64,000 nt of DNA, from positions 78,046,053 to 78,110,052 of the forward strand of contig OY720344.1 of the NCBI GenBank assembly GCA_963082975.1, in the 5' to 3' direction. Positions within the stretch are counted from its first letter, which is position 1. Each line of letters opens with the position of its first letter. The notes beneath the pieces are model-generated. The model saw nothing but the letters and a program-made list of their open reading frames with translations. It was not told the DNA's origin and ran no database searches. This document shows positions 22,904 through 33,630 of the stretch, piece by piece. The position numbers were made by a program, and so were the translations under genes. The DNA comes from Labia minor. Lineage: Eukaryota; Arthropoda; Insecta; Dermaptera; Spongiphoridae.

Positions 22904-24741
22904 TCATAAAAGAATATTAGATTATTCAATCACACTCTTAAACTTTTTGCATAGTAAACGGCTTGCGATTCAACTGATTGCCACAACGCCGCGATGGCAC
23001 TTTTTATGTGCTCCTAAATACCATATATTACATAGATGAGTACAATATTTTATAAATAGTTTTATTTTTGAAATATATAAATTGTATTTTTTAAAACATA
23101 TATTTATTATATTCATTTAAATACATATCAATCGAAATATATAAGTATAAAATATAATATGTATTCATTATTTTTGTTAAAAATAAAAATGGATGTAATT
23201 ATAAAATACTAATTATAATAAAATAAATAATATTATTTTTTATTTTTTATTCTACCTTATTTTTTTTTTGTACATTTTAAAATTATTAAAATTAATGAAT
23301 ATTATTAATACAATTGAAAGATAAAAATATATAATTATTTATTATATATATTATATATTTAATTATTATTTAATTATATTTATATATTATTATATATTAT
23401 ATAAATCAAAATATATATATATATTATATTTATTAAAATGAATTTTAAAAATTGACTTTTCTAAAATTATGGTGTTTAGAAACTTTTAATCTGAAAAAAT
23501 GTTTGTATAAATTTTACTTAAAAATATAATTAAAAATTAAAAATAACTGAAATATTTTAAGTAACAATATTCTATTCATGCGCTATATATTGAGTTCACC
23601 CATTCATTATCTTATTTATTTATATTCCACAGTCCAATTAATACATTCTGAATATTTTTTTGAAATTCAAAACACATGATTAATTATTAGATAATGTTTT
23701 TTTTGAGAGAATGATAATAGAAATATATGATTTTGTTTTTTATTGTCCACTCGGATGGACAAAATTCATTTCATAACGCCACGCAACGTTGGTTATTTTA
23801 CCAAACCAAATCCGACCTCTCCATTTTTTTCTAATCTTAATTCCTTCTTTGGAGGACCACATGTTTTATGGGATCATAATATTGAAATCAAGGGTTATAA
23901 ATTTGTTGTTGAAAGGTAGGAAAAAATACAAAATAATAATAGCAATAATAATAAAGATCACCCAGAAGTTAAAAATGAAAAATTATTAGAAGAGGTTGCA
24001 GTATAAAATTAAAAGAAACAACAAAGATAAAAACAGCAACAACGTTTACAAACTGAGTCATTAATTCATGTCCTATTTAAATAATAAAATACGTTGTATA
24101 TTATACAATTTTCAAAAGTAAAAGAATGACAGCCAAAGTGACTGGCACCGAAACTAATTCACACATGTCATTTAAGTTAATTATTTGCATAATTAATTAT
24201 TTATTAGCGAGTTTTTTTCATATCAAGATCTTTTAAATATTTGCAATTGAATGAATAAATGAATGAACACATTCAACTTTAAATATATATAAACATATGT
24301 ATTAAATTAAAGGTATACTTAAAAAAGTATATTTTGTAAATACAAGTTTTAAAGTAAATTGATTAACATTTTTAAATAATGTTGCATTTCTAGATTTTTT
24401 GATAATTTTTAACATTTATACATGATAGAAGTGAATGAAGCCACTAAAAATAATTATTTAAGTTGATAAAATCTAATATATTTTGCATTTGAAATGTATT
24501 GTTAAATTACATAATTAGAATTTATTTTATTATGTATTTATTTCATTAAATTTCTTTTGAATTTGTTTAGGAATGGGGTATTTCTAAATTGTTTTATGCA
24601 ACAAAAGATATTTCTGAAACAATATGTTTATTCATTAAATTAATTAGAGATATTAATTAAGTATACTTTTAATTAATAAATTTTAATAAAAATTGAAATA
24701 AAATAATAAAATGAAAATGTCTATCATGCTTGAAAAATATG
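22904..24741. other. AT-rich intergenic sequence
   Basis: No gene recognised. A small less AT-rich patch at about 23745-23830 contains inverted GTCCACTCGGATGGAC. A 66-codon plus-strand frame there (23789-23989) ends in a Lys/Ile-rich run and is probably chance. Confidence 0.45.
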
Positions 24742-25455
24742 TAGGTTTATTTTGCATATGCATTTTATGTATGTATGTAAGTGAGTTTTGTGCAGTGATA
24801 AAACATTTTTATTTGAAAGATTTATCGCCCAAAGAAATTAAAACTTGACTTGGATAAAGTTCATGGCACATCTGCCCCAGCTTTTGTCACCGTTTATAAT
24901 TGGGTTAATGAATTTAAACGTTGCCGTACTTCGTCAAAAATTAACATCATTTAAGTCGTCCGATAGAGGTAACAACACCAGAAATGGTCAATAAAATGGT
25001 ACATATTAATCGATGCGCGACTTAAAGTGCGCGAGATAGTTGAGCTCAAAGCACAGTGTTTTTGGGCAAAAAGAAAGTTTCAGCAAGATGGGTACCACGT
25101 TTGTTTACAGAAGGGAATAAATGAAATAGTGTGGTTGATTCTGAGGCATTTCCGGCTATATATTTTTCACCGTAATCTGGATGAGTTCTTTCGTTGGTAT
25201 ATAACAATCGATGAAAGTTGGATCTACTAGTATATACCAGACAATGATTTAAGACGAACGAAAAAGTCATTTCCCAAACTAATCGATATTTTGAAGAGGT
25301 TCCAAAACCATACTTTTTGGAAAGGATAAAAATGTTAGAGAAACTCCTAGTAAAATATATGGAGCTAAAGGGAGATTATATAGAAAAATAAAACAAATAC
25401 TGAAAATATTCTGTTTTTGTATGTTATTCTAACTACTTATTGAACGAACCTAGTA
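24742..25455 (+). mobile_element. Mariner-type remnant with probable degraded ends
   Basis: Plus-strand pieces of a mariner transposase in several frames: VIKHFYLKDLSPKEIKT then a YNWVNEFKRCRTS helix-turn-helix segment (about 24800-24940), then ITIDESWIYYY (about 25200-25230) with the first catalytic Asp, then KRFQNHTFWKG-like and a C-terminal MELKGDYIEK followed by a stop. Candidate ends are TAGGTTTATTTTGCATA at 24742 and, inverted, TAGGTTCGTTCAATAAG near 25455. The segment between the first and third Asp is missing. Inactive. Confidence 0.7.
25027..25230 (+). pseudogene. Mariner transposase fragment with first catalytic Asp
   Basis: A 67-codon frame whose second half, FHRNLDEFFRWYITIDESWI, matches the region before and around the first catalytic Asp (usual form: G-D-E-x-W-I). 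The first half is partly rearranged. It stops immediately after ESWIY. Confidence 0.7.
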
Positions 25456-25623
25456 ATAGTCAATGATAAGAATTGCACTACTTGCTCTTTAAGAGATGTA
25501 TTAAATTTGTATATTATATGATGTCAACCATTCTCAAAAAATTGAAAAATATTTATTAGATAAAATAAGCTGTAGATGTTGTGGGTCCTGCGCTATCCAG
25601 AAGCAAACTCAACAGACTCAAAC

Positions 25624-25699
25624 TTATTATCTCGCCAGGTCATTAAAATTTTCGATGTCGAGATTTTGATGTTTTTATACGTTTTGAAGACCTCAACCT
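25624..25699 (-). mobile_element. Family C right-end fragment, copy C2
   Basis: On the minus strand: AACGTATAAAAACATC, AAAATCTCGACATCG and then CTGGCGAGATAATA, the same right-end order as at 8220-8440. Only the end is present. Confidence 0.6.
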
Positions 25700-25914
25700 T
25701 TTAGTATTCACGCCCAATTTTCAATCATAACAACTTTCACCATCAAAAGTGTTTATATTGTTACTGTTTTTTTTCTCTTTTTTTTAAATTTTGTTTGATT
25801 TTGTTTATTTCTTTTTTCATTTTTGGACTTTTTTTTTATTTGTTATTTATTTATTTATTTATTTTCTAAGATTGTTTTTTACTTTTTGTTTCGTAATTTG
25901 TAAATATCTACCGA

Positions 25915-26562
25915 AATAAGTTGACCTGTGGCCAGGTCCGAACCGACCGACGGTTTGAAATAAATTAATTTCCAGCTACAGAAACAATTTCAAATAATTT
26001 TCATATATCTATTAATGTAATAAAAAACAGATATGGATACATAAATAATAAATATAAACATTTTTAATTTTATTTTATTTATAATATATATGCAAGACCA
26101 GGCTGTGACGTCATGAATGGCTGGATGACGTCATATAATTTTAAATCAAGAAAAACTAATAAATATGATTTTTCTCGAGGATAAAACCAATACAAAGTGC
26201 ATGATTCGTGGTGATATATAAAAAAATCTCCTTTGGTGTGAAAATAACCCTTTCCTTCCTATCGTCGATCGCTAATACTACCACTTCCGGTTTCCGGAAT
26301 TGCACCAAAAGTTGATCAATTCATCCCACTGATGCTTTAAGTAAATATACCAAATTTCATCAAAATCGGTTGAGCCGTTCAGGCTGTACACATCTATACG
26401 GACGGACAGACGGACGGACAGACGGACAGACGGACAGACATCATGCTAAAAATACTTTTTTCTCTTTAGAAAATGCATGATTCGTGGAGATATGTAAAAA
26501 TCTCCACATGTTAAATTTGGTGTGAAAACAATACCTCCCTTACTATCGTCGGTCGGTAAAAA
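25915..26562 (-). mobile_element. Helentron-associated-like element family A, copy A3 (best copy)
   Basis: A complete 648-bp copy, very similar to A1. Reference points: 5' asymmetric inverted repeat at 26547-26557 (minus strand reads ACCGACCGACG after a T run), its inverted partner at 25942-25952, and a hairpin GACCTG-TGGC-CAGGTC at 25923-25938, leaving an 8-base tail to the 3' end. The GGAC/AGAC array spans 26400-26438. Non-coding. Two intact-looking copies this alike (A1, A3) imply comparatively recent mobility of the subfamily. Confidence 0.75.
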
Positions 26563-27177
26563 GGGTAGATAGAAATAATATACTGTAATTTGTAAAAAGA
26601 TTTCTTGATTAAATAAATAAATAAATAAATGTTGTATTACATGTTTAGCATTAAAAAAAACCTATTTAATGAAAAGAAAGATATTTTATAATTTATTAAA
26701 ATTATATTATTATTGAGTAAAATAATAATATATTTACATTCACATGAAATATTTTCAACACACACATACACACAATTAAAAAAGATTAAAATATTATATT
26801 TATATATTATAAAATTATATATTTATAATATACCTATATAATATTTTTAGTGGTTGACTTTAAATTTTAAATTGAGTAATTTTAATAATAATTATTTCTA
26901 TCTATATAGTAAAAACTTTAAAAGATTAAAAGCTTGCATTATACATTGAATAGTTCAAAATGAGAATAAAAGTTAAAAAAATAATCGCGCTATTCAATTA
27001 TTTTATTTTGAATTATTAATTAAATATAAAAAAATTAATTGAACATTTAATAGGGCCTCCTCCTCTGCCCATAAATTAGCCCTTCCAAGCCTCGCCTTTC
27101 GGAATTTGGAAAAAGTAATGAAAAAGAAAGTTCGCCTTATTAAAATATTTAAAAAAAATAAGTCGTTTGGACTATAA
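26563..27177. other. AT-rich sequence
   Basis: AT-rich; a short less AT-rich segment at 27052-27110 precedes the open frame at 27178. No feature called. Confidence 0.4.
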
Positions 27178-27426
27178 GCCTCTTTGAATCAGCTGAGTGT
27201 CTTTGATTTTTTGGATTTTGAAATGAAACCGTTACATTCGGGGCAACCTGAAATAGAATCTACCTATCTACTTAATATGGGTGAATCCCCCATGATAATA
27301 GGATGTACCCTACGCTTAAAAGATAACCAACAATATGTTCCTGTTGAGGCTATTCCCATTTCGGTACTGACCTGGACTACCTTCCCGAATGTCCGTTTAT
27401 TTGATCCTCCTCAAATACGCTCTTAG
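27178..27426 (+). CDS. Unrecognised protein-like ORF, possible exon
   Basis: A plus-strand stop-to-stop frame of about 83 codons, free of the low-complexity bias of other frames in the window: KPLHSGQPEIESTYLLNMG, ESPMIIGCTLRLKDNQQYVP and LTWTTFPNVRLFDPP before a TAG. The first ATG is at about 27220; a possible splice acceptor (GAATCAG) is at about 27190. Codon make-up and lack of repeats suggest true coding origin, either a terminal exon of a host gene or an old element fragment. I do not recognise the family. It lies opposite in strand to the exon series at 27.7-31.1 kb. Confidence 0.4.
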   Translation, partial: ASLNQLSVFDFLDFEMKPLHSGQPEIESTYLLNMGESPMIIGCTLRLKDNQQYVPVEAIPISVLTWTTFPNVRLFDPPQIRS

Positions 27427-27723
27427 CAAAACAAAAAGGCAGAATTCAGACTTCGCATGCAATTCATGCAACCCTTCCCTTAAAATATTGACATAGCACT
27501 TGTCTTATCCATCCAGACTTTTTTATTTATTATACTAACTATATAATCTATTATATGGATTAGTAGGATGAGAACATGCATCCCTCGATGGAAGTAGGAG
27601 GCAACCTCCTGAAAATCCCTAACAACAAAATATACGTATATATCAAAGATTAGTCACCCTCCCAGTGTAACGCATCGAAACCTACCAATTCTAAAAATAC
27701 CTTTAACTCACCTGCCTCCTTTT

Positions 27724-27753
27724 TCATTGCTCCTCATTCTTGACATATGTGCT
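27724..27753 (-). CDS. Candidate terminal exon of minus-strand gene
   Basis: On the minus strand ATTTCAG (acceptor) is followed by ten codons STYVKNEEQ and TGA. The reading phase fits the preceding exon at 28149-28222, which ends on a complete codon. About ten bases past the stop there is a strong donor-like AGGCAG-GTGAGT (about 27709), so an alternative in which this exon is coding in another frame, or in which an intron lies in the 3' UTR, cannot be excluded. Weak on its own. Confidence 0.3.
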   Translation of the reverse strand, partial: STYVKNEEQ

Positions 27754-28148
27754 CTGAAATTTCCTAATCTCACTAAATTCTATAATAAAGCTTAATAAAT
27801 TTCTTTATAAGCTGCTAATGAAAACAAAATCATAAATTCAAATTCAATTATTCCTTACTTGTAATATTACAATTACATTTTTGAAATTAATAAAATTTTA
27901 CCAAATTTAAAATGTGCCATGCTATATAAATAATGACGATTACTTACATTTGGTGAGCTGTATGTAAGAGGTTCATTTCATTATCATCAGAGATGGAGAA
28001 AATAATCAAGAATTCAAATCAACATCCATTAGAAGGAACGAAGATTGAAACATGAAATTGAAGGAAAATTAACATATTAGAGATTATAAAATTTTAAAAT
28101 AAATAAATTTAAAATGAATTAAAAATCAAATTAATAATAAATACTGAC

Positions 28149-28222
28149 CTCGGAGATAATAAAGGGTTGAAATACCTCGCAGACCAACTTGAAGGCTTGA
28201 ATTGATGACCCATCTAAATTGT
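28149..28222 (-). CDS. Candidate internal exon, unrecognised protein
   Basis: 74 bp on the minus strand. It is preceded by a textbook 3' splice site (CTTATTTTCTTTTTAATTTAG with branch-like CTAAT upstream) and followed by the donor GAG-GTCAGT. It begins with two bases that complete a codon from the upstream exon at 30979-31074, then reads NLDGSSIQAFKLVCEVFQPF and IISE without stops, ending on a codon boundary. The phase agreement with the upstream exon is independent support. No family recognised. A decayed duplicate of this exon and its downstream intron lies about 580 bp upstream (28640-28800). Confidence 0.5.
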
Positions 28223-28639
28223 CTAAATTAAAAAGAAAATAAGTAAGATTAGATAAGATTTACAACACCGAAATGAAAAAACAGATATAAAAATAAATAA
28301 ATAACATTAATATGATTCAAAATGTGTAGTATAGATTTTTAAAAATATTATTTTATTTCTATGATATTAATTAACTAAAATTCTTTAAAATTTAAAAATA
28401 CTTCGAAAAATCATCTTAAAGATTATTTTTATTTAAAAAGAATATTAAAAAAAAAATAATTAAATAAATATATTTAAAAAAGAATTAAATCTTATAGATC
28501 ATTTTTTAACGTTTAAATAATTTTTATTTAAATGTTAATAAAAATGAATTATTTAATAGATTTGTTTTCAAATTAAAAAAAAAAATGTTTATTTTAATTA
28601 GAAGAATTAATGGGATAAATTGAAAAAATAAAAAATAAA

Positions 28640-28800
28640 ACATGAAATAGAAGTAAAAAATATTATAAAATTTTAAAGTAAATAAATTTTAAATGAATCA
28701 AAAATCAAATTAATAATAAATACTGACTTCAGAGTCAACAAATTATACCTATATATTTTGCAGATTAGAAAAAGACCAATTCAAATTGATGTCACATCTC
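28640..28800 (-). pseudogene. Decayed duplicate of the 28149-28222 exon and flanking intron
   Basis: The intron block ATCAAATTAATAATAAATAC (plus strand, about 28704) and its surroundings repeat those at 28125-28145. The adjoining exon-like segment keeps GATGTGACATCAATTTGA on the minus strand against GATGGGTCATCAATTCAA of the intact copy, and ends in GAAGTCAGT against GAGGTCAGT. The duplicate has a stop (TGA) and a weakened donor, so it is a dead exon copy. Confidence 0.6.
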
Positions 28801-29228
28801 TCTTGAAGAAAATTATATATACATCTATTGGAGACACATATTTATAATGTTTTATTAATTTGGCCAGTAGAGGGCTTTACCTTCGCCGCTGTGTGTCCAA
28901 TGAAAGTATATGTAATGTCAATATTCAAACTTTAATCATTTTTATCTCTAAAGCTAGAAGCGACCTCTTATTTTACCCAGGGAAAAAGTTTCTTAGAATT
29001 AAACAAGAAATCCACTGGCGAAATTTCATCAAAATCCGAGAGGTGACCCCTTTTCTGAAAAATTAGTAATTTTTTTAATAAATTTTAATAGCAATTAAAC
29101 AGAAAGAATTATGTACTTATTTGTAAAATTTAGTAAAAAAATGTGTAAATTAGAAACATTATATTTTGAAATTATGCAACTATTTATTGAATAGAGAAAT
29201 ATTGACCAAATGCATAATATATGAAACA

Positions 29229-29330
29229 GTGGCGCAACTAGGATTTGATCCTGGGGGGTTTTGACTAGCCGCTCCACCTTCCTATGGTGGGGTCCCCCCC
29301 CCCCCGGGCTCTCTCAAAGACAGTTTTTTT
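29229..29330 (+). mobile_element. hAT/other DNA-transposon terminal fragment
   Basis: CAGTGGCGCAACTAGGATTT followed by GATCCTGGGGGG is a widely seen DNA-transposon terminus. A 12-base C run at 29294-29305 follows. No matching right end was found, so extent is uncertain. Confidence 0.5.
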
Positions 29331-29980
29331 TTAAATTAAATATTTAAAAAAGTTTTGTAAATGAAACACTGTTTTTACAAAATATTTAATTTTGTATTTT
29401 ATTTACTCGTATTCACAGTTTTAGAAAGAAAATATTTTTCCAGCTACAAGTAAATCATTTTAGCTTTCCTCATGGAATGAGGATAGCTTATACGATGGTC
29501 GGAAAATTTTGAAAATTTTTGGATCTCCACTTTTCAGACGGTTCTGAATCCAAAATTGCAAAAAAAAAAATTTTGAACCGGCCGGCCGGCCGTTCGTTAC
29601 CGAGATTACGTCTAAACAAAATAAGATATTGTCTTGAAATTTGATATTTAGATGTTTTTTTTGGGAATGATGGGCGGGGATTGGATTGTTTTTGGACAAG
29701 ATCGGACCATAAGTAAGGGTGATTTAAAGAGGTGTCAAAGCACATTTTATTGATTTTCTCAATAAATACCAATTTTTATGAGAATTATACTATCGTATTA
29801 AATTTATAGGGAATCGAATTTACTAAAAGCTTCATTATATTCAATTTTACCTAAACTTTTTAATAAAGGAGTTATTTATAAAAAACTACTTTAAGATTTC
29901 GAAAGCTTTAGGGGATATTTTCCTAACCTCAATTGTGGTGCAAACTTTTATCTACATTTTAGTATAAAATTTATTTTATT
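29331..29980. other. Unassigned sequence with GGCC palindrome
   Basis: Contains AACCGGCCGGCCGGCCGTTC at about 29576, a GC-only palindromic run in AT-rich DNA, next to an A run. Two overlapping minus-strand frames (29460-29772) show no domain. It reads like an internal piece of an unidentified repeat. Confidence 0.35.
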
Positions 29981-29989
29981 TTGATACTC

Positions 29990-30285
29990 TTCGTTTGTGG
30001 ACTCATGTTTAGTACAATAGGAGAGCAAAATGAGCATTTTCGCCTATTATGTTGTATTATTTTCCAAAAGAGAAAAACGCAACACAAGCTTCAAAAAATA
30101 TGCAATTTTTACGGGGAATCTGCAGTTACCGATTGCGTCGTACAAAAGTGGAGAATTCAGCCTTAAAGATTGTTAACTCTCCGGACGGCCTGTAACAACT
30201 AACAGGGCCACAATATTGCCTGTGGTTGATGAAAATACACTCTTTACACTATGTGAGATACAACACAATTGATTTTGTTAAAAAT
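29990..30285 (+). pseudogene. Mariner transposase N-terminal fragment
   Basis: A plus-strand piece reads EQNEHFRLLCCIIFQKRKTQ and KICNFYGESAVTDCVVQKW (first helix-turn-helix of mariner transposases). After a stop/frameshift it continues SGRPVTTNRATILPVVDENT and LFTLCEIQHN, the second DNA-binding segment. The catalytic domain and both ends are missing. Different lineage from the copies at 17 and 20 kb. Confidence 0.75.
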
Positions 30286-30978
30286 ACAATGACTATTTAA
30301 ATTAATAACTTTTAAAAGTAGCATATTTAAATGAAATCAATAAAGATTTCTCCTGTAATGTAGGCAAGCTAATTTACCGAAACCGAACGAACTTATGTCA
30401 CAACCCAATAGTTGCATCAGAGAGATAGATAAAGATAAAATTTAATTGTTTTGTTTTTGTTAATTTAAATTTTACATTAAATCAATTGTTAGATACAGTT
30501 GAAAATACTAAATTATAAAAATAATATATATGTGTAATTAAATGAAAATTACACAATGAAAAGGATTATAAAATATTAATTAATTTGATATTTATATATT
30601 AAAATATTATTAATTGAAAAAATAACATGTTTTAATTGAATTCTATTTATATTTCGTTCAAATATAAAAAAAGAAACATTAAAAATTTAAATTATGTATC
30701 CTTGTTTTCGAATTTGTCATTAATTAAAAAAAATCAAAAAAATAAAATAAAATGTTAATTTTATTTCCTAACGTTTTTTTATAAATAAAATTAAACCCAA
30801 AAATTGTTTTTTAATAAATTTAATTTAAATTTAAACATTTAATCAAAATTTATTAATTTGCTTGCATAAGAGCTTTCATTTTAGCCCAACGAGATTGAAG
30901 AATCAAACTTCACCAAGTTAAGTGCATGTATAGAAGAGGTAGAAAAATTTACATAAAAGATGTTGCCACCAGATTTAC
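30286..30978. other. AT-rich sequence, inferred intron
   Basis: No feature recognised; would be part of the first intron if the minus-strand exon model is right. Confidence 0.35.
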
Positions 30979-31074
30979 CTGCGAATGTGAATTTGAAGGC
31001 ATAACAACCGAAGATATAACCGCGCGAACTAGCATAATTGATGAGGGCATTCGATTTCCCCAAATCAGAAAATC
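30979..31074 (-). CDS. Candidate internal exon, unrecognised protein
   Basis: 96 bp on the minus strand between a strong acceptor (a long TTCTTCTTCTTCTTTTGCAG tract) and the donor GCAG-GTAAAT. It reads two completing bases, then FSDLGKSNALINYASSRGYI and FGCYAFKFTFA, and leaves one base for the next exon; both bounding introns are therefore phase 1. Joined to 28149-28222 the frame stays open across the junction. Codons are less AT-biased than surroundings (GCC, CTC, TCG, CGC). I do not recognise the protein. The exon upstream of it (higher coordinates) was not found with confidence; the gene may begin outside the window or behind a long intron. Confidence 0.5.
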
Positions 31075-31110
31075 CTGCAAAAGAAGAAGAAGAAGAAGAG
31101 GATGAGAAAG
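31075..31110 (-). promoter_or_regulatory. Polypyrimidine tract and 3' splice site
   Basis: The plus strand shows a GAAGAAGAAGAAGAAGAGG purine run ending in CTGCAAAAG; on the minus strand this is a long pyrimidine tract ending TTTTGCAG. A simple GAA repeat could be chance, but its position right before an open exon argues for splicing use. Confidence 0.45.
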
Positions 31111-32442
31111 AAAATGATGGAAACTATAAAAACGGCCGATCTCGTATCCATTCTTCTCTAGAAAATTTTTTAAAAAAAGTATGGGAATTGAATTCAGTAC
31201 TGACCATCCGGTGATTTATTTTAAAAAAAATTAATTATTATTATTATTTGAAGACCACACCTAAGCAACTATGGTCATTAGAAATCATCCATCATACAAA
31301 ATAAATCTCATTTATCTCCAAGAAATCTCTGCAGGGAGAATTTAATCTTCTTTGCCGGGGCACAGCCAGGCAAACAGTCAATTATTGAATCCTAATCGAT
31401 TCCATTATGCCAGACTCAACGCTCCCCGGGTAGATCACATGGAAAGAATGAATTTCCCTTTTAGACCAAAAACAATCTTTTCAATAAATAAATAAATAGA
31501 TGAATAAATAATAAAAAATATTGTCGCACAAATAAGGGACTGTAAAGGGGTCCTCATGACTAGAATATAATAATAAAAACAGAAACAATAAACTATGCAA
31601 AAATATAGGATATTATAATTATTTAATTAAATAAAATATAATTAGATTTAATATAATTTTCCTAAATTTATTGTTACTCAAAATAGTCAAAACTATTTGC
31701 ACATGAACTATTATTATTTAAAATGTGAAAATTTAAATTACTTTAATTCTTAATATATGCATTTATATTTTACAACTAAAAATCACCAATTGACTAGTAT
31801 GGAGTATTTAAAATATAGGTACCAAATTATAATTAAAAATTTTTATAATTTATATATAAACCTTTTTCACAAGCGGGATAAAATAACAAAAAAAAAACTA
31901 AAATAAAGATAAATGTTTAAACACAATTGTATGTTGCTTTTTTACACGCTTTTATTTAGTTTCACATCGTGTCCTGTCGTCAAATCTTGCAAGGTGAATT
32001 TGACCCACTTCGCAATTTACGAATGAGCTGAAATTTTGCATACATATGTAACTCCGATGAGAATGCAATATTCAGATTCATCCCAGATCATAGGTGACAT
32101 CGGAGGTAATATTAATATTAATAATATTAATTAATTCTTAACACACACTGTAATCTGAAATCATAAACCGGACGAAACTTTTGCCAAGACTAAAAATTAA
32201 GAAATAAAAAAAGTATAAAAAACAAACTTAAAAAACACGCTTTTATTTAAATGCACTAAAAAGGAGAAAATCATTTCTCAACACACACCACGATTTCCTT
32301 ACAATTAATCATATCTAAAAAATGAAAGCGTGGGCAGAGAAAGGAAAAGAATACGAAGGACATTTCATTGAATATGCACAAAATTCGAAATATTATTGTT
32401 TTATGAATTCTAGTTATTTAGAATTATTATATTTTTATTACA
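31111..32442. other. AT-rich sequence
   Basis: A less AT-rich patch at 31325-31460 has stops in all frames I read and is not called coding. No repeats recognised. Confidence 0.4.
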
Positions 32443-32915
32443 TTTTTACCGACCGACGATAGTAAGGGAGGTATTGTTTTCACGCTAAATTTCACATGTG
32501 TAGATTTTTACATATTTCCACGAATCATGCATTTTTTAACAGAAAACAGTATTTTTAGCATGATGTCTGTTCGTCTGTCCGTCCGTCTGTGTGTCCGTAT
32601 AGTGTATACAGCTTGAACTGTTCAACGGTTTTTGATAAAATTTGATATATTTACTTAATGTATCAGTAATATGAATTCATCAACTTTTGGTGTATATTGG
32701 ATATACATCCGGAAATCGGAAGTGGTAGTATTACCGATCGACGTTAAGGAAGGGTTATTTTCACACCAAATTTCACATGAGGAGATTTTGTACATATCTC
32801 CACGAATCATGCACTTTGTATTGGTTTTATCCTCGGGATAAATCATCTTCATTAGTTTTTTCTTAATTTAAAATTATATGACGTCATCCAGCCCTTCATG
32901 ACGCCAGCGTCTCGT
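32443..32915 (+). mobile_element. Family A copy A4, opposite orientation, 3' truncated
   Basis: Begins TTTTTACCGACCGACGATAG, runs through the GTCTGTTCGTCTGTCCGTCC array (about 32563) and the AACGGTTTTTGAT block, to the GACGTCAT pair near 32881. It stops there, lacking the internal 3' repeat and hairpin. The only long copy in plus orientation. A minus-strand 65-codon frame inside is incidental. Confidence 0.7.
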
Positions 32916-33059
32916 TTTTCTAATTATTGTACTAATAAATATCTTCACGTAGGTAAACTAACTTCCTTAACGATTAAAAAAACCTCTTTTGAATCTCCTG
33001 ATAATGAAATATAAAGTTACTTACAAATTGTTAAATTCTAAACAATGCTCACAGAAAAT

Positions 33060-33061
<2 letters not shown>

Positions 33062-33094
<33 letters not shown>
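33062..33094. repeat. (TA)n microsatellite
   Basis: TA dinucleotide array followed by GTGTGTGT. Confidence 0.9.
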
Positions 33095-33102
<8 letters not shown>

Positions 33103-33329
33103 TGGGGATATATATTCAGAATAGATATAGAATATTTGTTAGAATTTATATAAATGATGAATGGGAATTTTCCAATTTTTCAGCTGATTTTTTTTTTAAT
33201 ATTTATTATCTTTTTTCATTAAGATCATTTACAATTTTTCTAATTAATAATAATAATAATATAGTAATTAAAAATTATAAGAAGAATTAGTTTATATATT
33301 TTCTATGTAATAAACAGAAAAGACGAACA

Positions 33330-33630
33330 TTCGAAAAAGAAAAAGCAAAAGGAAAACCATGATAGAATAAAAGGGAAGAGAAGAAGAAGGCCTTCTGGGA
33401 TATCAGATCGAGCAAAACGGGTTACTGTTGTTGTTGGTCCTGTTGCCTTGTGGGTTACAGCATATTAATCTAATAGATAGATATTAGTCATTGGGAGGCA
33501 GGCAGCACGTGGCTCACTCCCGTGCACCTGACTACCTGGCTTCTCTTCATTTCCCCCACCAGACACCGTTTTTCCACAACCCACTCCGCCGACATACACA
33601 AAGAACCCTATTAGTGTCATTCTAGTCGAG
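33330..33630. other. Less AT-rich non-repetitive island
   Basis: Contains GGCAGGCAGCACGTGGCTC with a CACGTG E-box and CACCTGACTACCTGGC with CACCTG. A 51-codon minus-strand ATG frame (33465-33620, starting MTLIGFFVYVGG) crosses it but has no family match or splice support. Compatible with a regulatory or exonic island; unproven. Confidence 0.3.

Noticed and set aside
31325..31460. Less AT-rich patch considered as another exon of the minus-strand gene
   Set aside because: All three minus-strand frames contain stops and no matching acceptor/donor pair was seen.
32655..32852. Minus-strand ORF with MYKISSCEIWCE
   Set aside because: Lies antisense within family A copy A4; non-coding repeat.
33465..33620. 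51-codon minus-strand ORF with VGGVGCGKTV resembling a P-loop
   Set aside because: Too short, spacing does not fit a real Walker A fold, no flanking domain or splice support.
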